Origin: Priapulus caudatus
Taxonomy: Eukaryota; Priapulida; Priapulimorpha; Priapulimorphida; Priapulidae
NCBI RefSeq assembly: GCF_000485595.1
Contig: NW_014577069.1
Coordinates: forward strand, 627,895-652,145
Length of the DNA: 24,251 nucleotides
Direction: 5' to 3'
The notes beneath the pieces were generated by a model. The model was not told the DNA's origin, searched no databases, and saw nothing but the letters and a program-made list of their open reading frames with translations. This document shows positions 20,280-24,251 of the stretch, in pieces. Numbering within the stretch: the first letter of the stretch is position 1; every line of letters begins with the position of its first letter. The translations under genes were made by a program, and so were the position numbers.

Positions 20280-20415
20280 TAATTATCGTATTAATTATCG
20301 TATATCGTATATCGTACTAATTATCGTATTAATTATCGTATTAATTATTAGTTATCGTATTAATTATTAGTTATCGTATTAATTATCGTATTAATCGTAT
20401 TTAATTATTCGTATT
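20280..20415. repeat. ATCGTATTAATT minisatellite
   Basis: Twelve-base ATTATCGTATTA units alternate with a longer variant containing ATTAGTT, about nine to ten units in all. No coding or known element association. Confidence 0.9.
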
Positions 20416-20804
20416 TTTGCTTAATTATAATTTGAAGTTAATTAATTAGCGTTCGAGTTCGAAACGTGTTGATTGGTATTCGGGTGGCGCTAGCAAATTG
20501 CGCACGCAATGACGCGAGCCATCACTCACGATGTCAAGGTAATTTGTGTTTGTGCTGTTAATTTTCCTACACATTACACTATATATGCTTTTAAGCATAA
20601 ACATACGGCATAATGTATAACCTTTTTACCTTACAAACACATATAAATAATCAATGATTATTGAGTCTTCACTATTACTATATTTTAGACTTCACTATTA
20701 CTTTCAGTTAGACTGCGCATATATTGGCATTAAATATTTCACACGTTTAACAAGCTCTTACACCCAAGCTGTCCGGCAAGGAAACGCATTACGAAGATGT
20801 GAGA
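20416..20804. other. Spacer, nothing recognised
   Basis: AT-rich unique sequence including TTAATTATAATTTGAAGTTA and a repeated TTCACTATTAC (about 20667 and 20691). No gene is supported. Confidence 0.5.
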
Positions 20805-20817
20805 TGTGTGTGCGCGC

Positions 20818-20848
<31 letters not shown>

Positions 20849-20854
20849 GGGGGG
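20805..20854. repeat. (GT)n(GC)n(GT)n G-run tract
   Basis: TGTGTG, then about 11 CG dinucleotides, then (TG)n and a G7 run. It is a strongly Z-DNA-prone composite, similar in layout to the one at 10450-10486. Confidence 0.9.
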
Positions 20855-21211
20855 AGGGTGTACGTGCCTGCGCTCGAGCGTGTGCGCGTGCCTGCATGTA
20901 TGTTTGTATAGTCATCATGCTTAGTCTGGTAACAAAATGTGTACGCGGCACTTAACATGCGGTACATCGACATTGCGTGCTAAATTTCCCGCTGTCTCGC
21001 TGGCATAGCTGCGAGAGGATGAATGCAGACAAACATCGTGGAGACGCCGATCGCGTTTGTTTTGTTTATATTTGAGTCCGGTTGCGACTTAACACGTGCC
21101 TGGGCTCTGTCGCCAGAAGCAGTGCACAGATTTCAAACAACTGGCTTCAGGCGGCGCTCCTTGCACAGGAACATCGGCACGTGTCGCCGCCCCGGCCGAA
21201 TGTTTATCCAC

Positions 21212-21219
21212 TATATAAG
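21212..21219 (+). promoter_or_regulatory. Candidate pol II core promoter (TATATAAG)
   Basis: TATATAAG follows a GC-rich stretch with a CACGTG E-box (about 21179) and CCGCCCC. A start site would be expected around 21240-21246. An initiator-like TCAGTT lies at 21274, further down than usual. The first ATG is at 21325 and opens a 27-codon frame (MDDEASKPAH, a proline run, then VLYTCQKNGV) ending at TAG 21406. This could be a first exon or an untranslated leader. Sequence context is better than for other TATA matches in the window, but there is no transcript evidence. Confidence 0.35.
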
Positions 21220-21832
21220 CCGACGGCGTTGCGATTGAGCGGCGCGGGAAGCTAGCAGTTCAGCGAGCATTTCTCAGTTTACGGTCGCAACAATCCGTGT
21301 TTATCGTTTAAGTTAAACGACGCGATGGATGACGAAGCATCGAAGCCGGCTCACCCCCCCCCCCCGCCGCCGCCAGTGCTATATACGTGCCAGAAAAATG
21401 GCGTTTAGTCACTGTGGTGTGCGAGCGTCAGTGGTTTAGTCGAGGAAATTTAAATCGCTTCAATCTCAAGCCGACGAATGTTGGCGCGGAAGGGGTTCGT
21501 GAAATGAATCCGCGTTGAAAGGTCACATAGACGCTTTCATGTATGATCTCATATCGTTGTTAAAGCAACGCTGGCTGACTGAAAGATGGGCGCCGACGTT
21601 AACATGTGAAATTTTTCTGCTCAGAAACTATAGGAGCAAAAGGGTTGTATCGGCTGGGCCCGTTTCGCTATGACGAATAGCTGGAATGCAGCAGCCCGTT
21701 CGTCACAATTAATATACACTTTAAAGTTTTTCATCGAGCCGCCTGATGATTAATGTCCTCATTTGGGCGAGCTATCCAAGCGCACATCCCCAACACGCTG
21801 TCGTGCTTTCATTTACAATCTATACTGATATA
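21220..21832. other. Possible leader or first exon and flank, otherwise nothing recognised
   Basis: Downstream of the TATA candidate the sequence is moderately GC-rich to about 21500, includes a C12 run (21354-21365), then becomes ordinary. No strong splice donor or longer coding frame was found before the CGCA array. Confidence 0.4.
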
Positions 21833-21856
21833 CGCACGCCCGCATGCAAGCACGAA

Positions 21857-21904
<48 letters not shown>
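21833..21904. repeat. (CGCA)n microsatellite, right copy
   Basis: The CGCACGCCCGCATGCAAGCA lead-in and the following CGCA units match the array at the very start of the window. It directly truncates the pseudogene that follows. Confidence 0.93.
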
Positions 21905-21905
<1 letters not shown>

Positions 21906-22640
21906 CTGGATCTTCAATGAATACTTTCCATTGCAGCGTTTTTAGAAATTCCTGCAAACTGACTCGTGTCGTGTCACTTCCGTTAACGCATGAAAAGCTA
22001 ACAATCCCTTTCGAGTGTTGTTGTTTATTTCAATGTCATGGAACTCTTATCATCAAGGAGATTTTGAAGTTCCTGCCTAAATTTATCCAAACTCCTGCGA
22101 CAACTTTTGCCGAAAACACTGCTAGCATCATTAACACATCGGTATCCCTGCAAACAACAATCGTTCGCTTATATCCGTGGTCTGCAGCATCGCCACGCAT
22201 GAGTGTTGACACATCACGTTCTCCGAGCGTACATATCGTTTTCGTTATTTCCGTAAACCCTCCACACACAATTATCTCTTTACCGCCCAAGTTCACTAGA
22301 GATGATAAATTCCTCTGACAGAGAAACGAGCAAAGATCGACTTGGTTTTCAGCGAGAAGTGATAAATGTCTTCCAGTTCTTGAGGGAGTTTTGTTGTCTT
22401 TACCTGTAATCAACAGCCTAATTTGTTTTGTCCGCTGATCGTCGTCCTTTCTCGTGCTACCTTCTTTATAGAATTCTCCTTGTATCGATCAAATAAATAT
22501 CTATCCTGTCTGAATTTCTACCGTGTGCGTTCACACAGTTCACAAACACATCTGCTAAGTCACCAAACGTAACTGCTGTTGTCGGTTTCCCAATGGATTG
22601 CTACCACTGCCATACCATCAAATAATGTACATGCTTTTTA
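21906..22640 (-). pseudogene. Degenerate slice of an expanded invertebrate protein family (DTDVL / FHALTGCD motif type)
   Basis: Minus-strand translation in changing frames gives, in order, DGMAVV, IGKPTTAVTFGDLADVFVN (about 22550-22610), FDRYKENSIKKVARE, LITGKDNK, GGKEIIVCGGFTEITKTIC, DAADHGYKRTIVVCRDTDVL (about 22130-22190), LLAFHALT with degraded downstream GCD context, and WKVFIEDP next to the CGCA array. I recognise this motif order from uncharacterised, high-copy proteins of many invertebrates, where a HEEADTR-type motif, DTDVL and FHALTGCD follow one another. The function is not established here. Both ends are missing and several frame changes are present, some possibly sequencing indels. 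It lies between CGCA and GA/GT microsatellites. Confidence 0.75.
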
Positions 22641-22674
22641 ACGATGTCACTGATAGAGAGAAACCAGAGAGGGA

Positions 22675-22684
22675 GTGTGTATGT

Positions 22685-22734
<50 letters not shown>

Positions 22735-22842
22735 GTGCTGCTGTGTTGTGTGTGTGTGTGTGGTGTGTCTGTGTGTGTGTGTGTGTCGTGGTGCTGTGAG
22801 AGGAGAGAGAGAGAGGTTGCGTGTTTGTGTTGTGTGTGTGAC

Positions 22843-22881
<39 letters not shown>

Positions 22882-23044
22882 GAGAGGTGTGCATGTGTGT
22901 GTGGGCTGTGTGTGTGTGTGTGTGTGTGTTGTGTGTTGTGTGTGTGAGAGAGAGGAAGAGAGGTGTGCGTGTTTGTGTTGTGTGTGCGACAGAGAGAAGA
23001 GGTTGAGGTGTCGTGTTTTGTGGTGTGTATGTGTCAGAGAAAGC

Positions 23045-23075
<31 letters not shown>

Positions 23076-23593
23076 GAAAGAAAAGAGAGAGAGAGATGAA
23101 GAGAGAGAGAAGAGAGAGGAGGGTAGTGTGCTGCCTGTGTGTGGGGTGTGTGTGTGTGTGTGTGTGTGTCGTTGTGTGTGTGTGTTGTGAGAGAGAGGAA
23201 GAGAGAGAGAGAGAGAGAGAGAGAGGTGTGTGTGTTTGTTTGTGTGTGTGACAGAGAGAGAGAGAGAGAGAGAGATGTGCTGTGTTTGTTGTTTGTGTGT
23301 GTGACAGAGAGAGAGAGAGAAAGAGTGTGAGAGAGAGAATCACAAGAGGGAGTGTGTATGTGTCAGAGAGAGAGAGGTGTGCGCGCGCGGCGCGCGCTGT
23401 GTGGTGTTGTGTGAGAGAGAGAGAGAACACTGAGAGGGAGTGTGTATAAGTCTGAGGAGAGAGAGAGAGTGTGCGTCGCGCGCGCGCTGTGAGTGTGTGT
23501 GTATGAGAGAGAGCAGGAGAAGAGAGAGAGAGAGAGGAGGAGGGAGAGAGAGAGAGAGCGACGAGAACCAGAGAGGTGTTGCGCGCGCGTATG

Positions 23594-23624
<31 letters not shown>

Positions 23625-23860
23625 GTGTGCGCGTGTGTATGTGTGTGTGTGTGGAGAGAGAGAGAGAGATGTGTGCTGTGATTTGTGTTGTGTGGTGTGT
23701 GTGTTTGCGCGCGCGCGGTGTTGTGTGTGTGCGTGTGTGTGTGGCTGTGTGTGTGTGTGTGTGTCGTGTGTGAGAGAGAGAGAGAGAGTAGAGAGAGAGA
23801 GAGAGAGGTGTGCGTGTTTATGTTGTGTGTGTGACAGAGAGAGAGAGAGAGAGAGAACCA
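22675..23860. repeat. GA/GT higher-order microsatellite
   Basis: About 1.19 kb of alternating (GA)n and (GT)n blocks. Two composite phrases recur: GTGTGTATGTGTCAGAGAGA (22675, 23346, variants at 23027 and 23441) and GTGTTTGTGTTGTGTGTGTG with GACAGAGAGA (about 22817, 22966, variants at 23230, 23285 and 23813). GCGCGCGC islands occur near 23381, 23475, 23580 and 23707. Open frames up to 270 codons are Arg-Glu, Cys-Val or Ser-Leu dipeptide translations and not genes. Confidence 0.95.
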
Positions 23861-23877
23861 GAGGGATCAGGCATGCT

Positions 23878-24251
23878 CAGCGAAAAGCCGTTGGACCAAC
23901 GTTGGCAATCTGACGTTGGGCCAACGCTTTCAATATGGCTTGGGCCAACGTTGGCAAGCTGAGCAAAAAGCCCTTGGGCCAACGTTGGCTTGTCTGACGT
24001 TGGGCCAACGTTGTCAATATGACGTTGGCCAACGTTGGCACGCTGAGCAAAAAGCCGTTGGGCCAACGTTGGCACGCTGAGCAAAAAGACGTTGGATCAA
24101 CGTTGGCTGACTGCCGTTGGGCCAACGTTGGGCCAACGCTCGAGCCCACCGTCTGCCGGGCCAATGTGGCCTGCCAACGTTGGGCCAACGTTGGCACGCT
24201 GAGCCAATCAAGACGTTGGATTAACGTTGGCTCTGTCTGACGTTGCGGCCC
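23878..24251. repeat. Palindromic CCAACGTTGG minisatellite
   Basis: A tandem array of roughly 34-bp units (two GCTGAGCAAAAAG anchors start 34 bases apart near 24043 and 24077) built on GTTGGGCCAACGTTGG. That core overlaps the 10-bp palindrome CCAACGTTGG with the GTTGG/CCAAC inverted pair. About eight perfect CCAACGTTGG copies occur, and spacers vary. The array continues beyond the window. Reading frames give GPTLAQRWANV-type repeats, which are translation of the array. Confidence 0.93.

Noticed and set aside
22598-23430. Open frames of 217 and 270 codons rich in Arg-Glu or Ser-Leu-His
   Set aside because: They are translations of GA/GT microsatellite with no independent start context or domain.
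23818-24240. Repeated GPTLAQRW-type proteins on both strands
   Set aside because: Generated by the palindromic minisatellite. Both strands give similar proteins because the unit is palindromic.
1-24251. CRISPR arrays, operons, prophage or defence systems
   Set aside because: The sequence is eukaryotic in character. Tandem repeats here are microsatellites and minisatellites without unique spacers of constant length, and no bacterial-type genes or ribosome-binding sites are seen.

Overview
The window looks like nuclear DNA of an invertebrate animal. The support is a eukaryotic tRNA-Pro with internal A and B boxes and an oligo-T terminator, PIF/Harbinger transposase remnants, hAT-like non-autonomous elements, a TTAGGG-type interstitial telomere motif, a degenerate invertebrate repeat-family gene and very abundant long microsatellites. 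Nothing here identifies a species. I found no intact protein-coding gene. The only functional gene I would defend is the tRNA.

Layout. Positions 1-90 are a CGCA array, followed by about 2.6 kb of AT-rich sequence with no gene. Positions 2699-7440 hold two PIF/Harbinger elements in tandem, both with the transposase on the minus strand. The first (2699-5267) has lost the catalytic part of its transposase and carries a 1.16-kb hAT-like insertion (3647-4809), which itself contains a 180-bp element (4163-4342) flanked by a perfect 5-bp target duplication. The second (5303-7440) keeps recognisable transposase segments from the basic N-terminus to the C-terminus, scattered over several frames. Both elements carry dense GTTGCG/CGCAAC arrays inside their ends.

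Positions 7301-14586 form a nested set of direct repeats in the order A-B-C-B'-A'. A and A' are about 1.07 kb and consist of a Harbinger right end plus about 0.9 kb of flank. B and B' are about 1.38 kb. C is a unique 1.4-kb block dominated by a GC-rich AGC/GGC trinucleotide array. Nearly every junction in this structure sits on a simple repeat. Copies differ mostly by 1-2 base indels, which suggests unpolished long-read sequence and means the frameshifts seen in the gene remnants may be partly artefactual.

Positions 14587-21832 are mostly low-information sequence with a TIR element enclosing telomere-like repeats (17055-17221), tRNA-Pro(CGG) (17579-17650), CA/CACACG, ATC and ATCGTATTA arrays, a Z-DNA-prone CG/GT tract and one plausible TATA promoter (21212). 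Positions 21833-24251 are a second CGCA array, a minus-strand pseudogene slice of an expanded invertebrate protein family (21906-22640), a 1.2-kb GA/GT higher-order microsatellite, and a palindromic CCAACGTTGG minisatellite that runs off the end.

No cooperating gene set or operon-like system is present. The interest lies in the nested transposons and in the modular structure joined at microsatellites, which could be biological or an assembly product.
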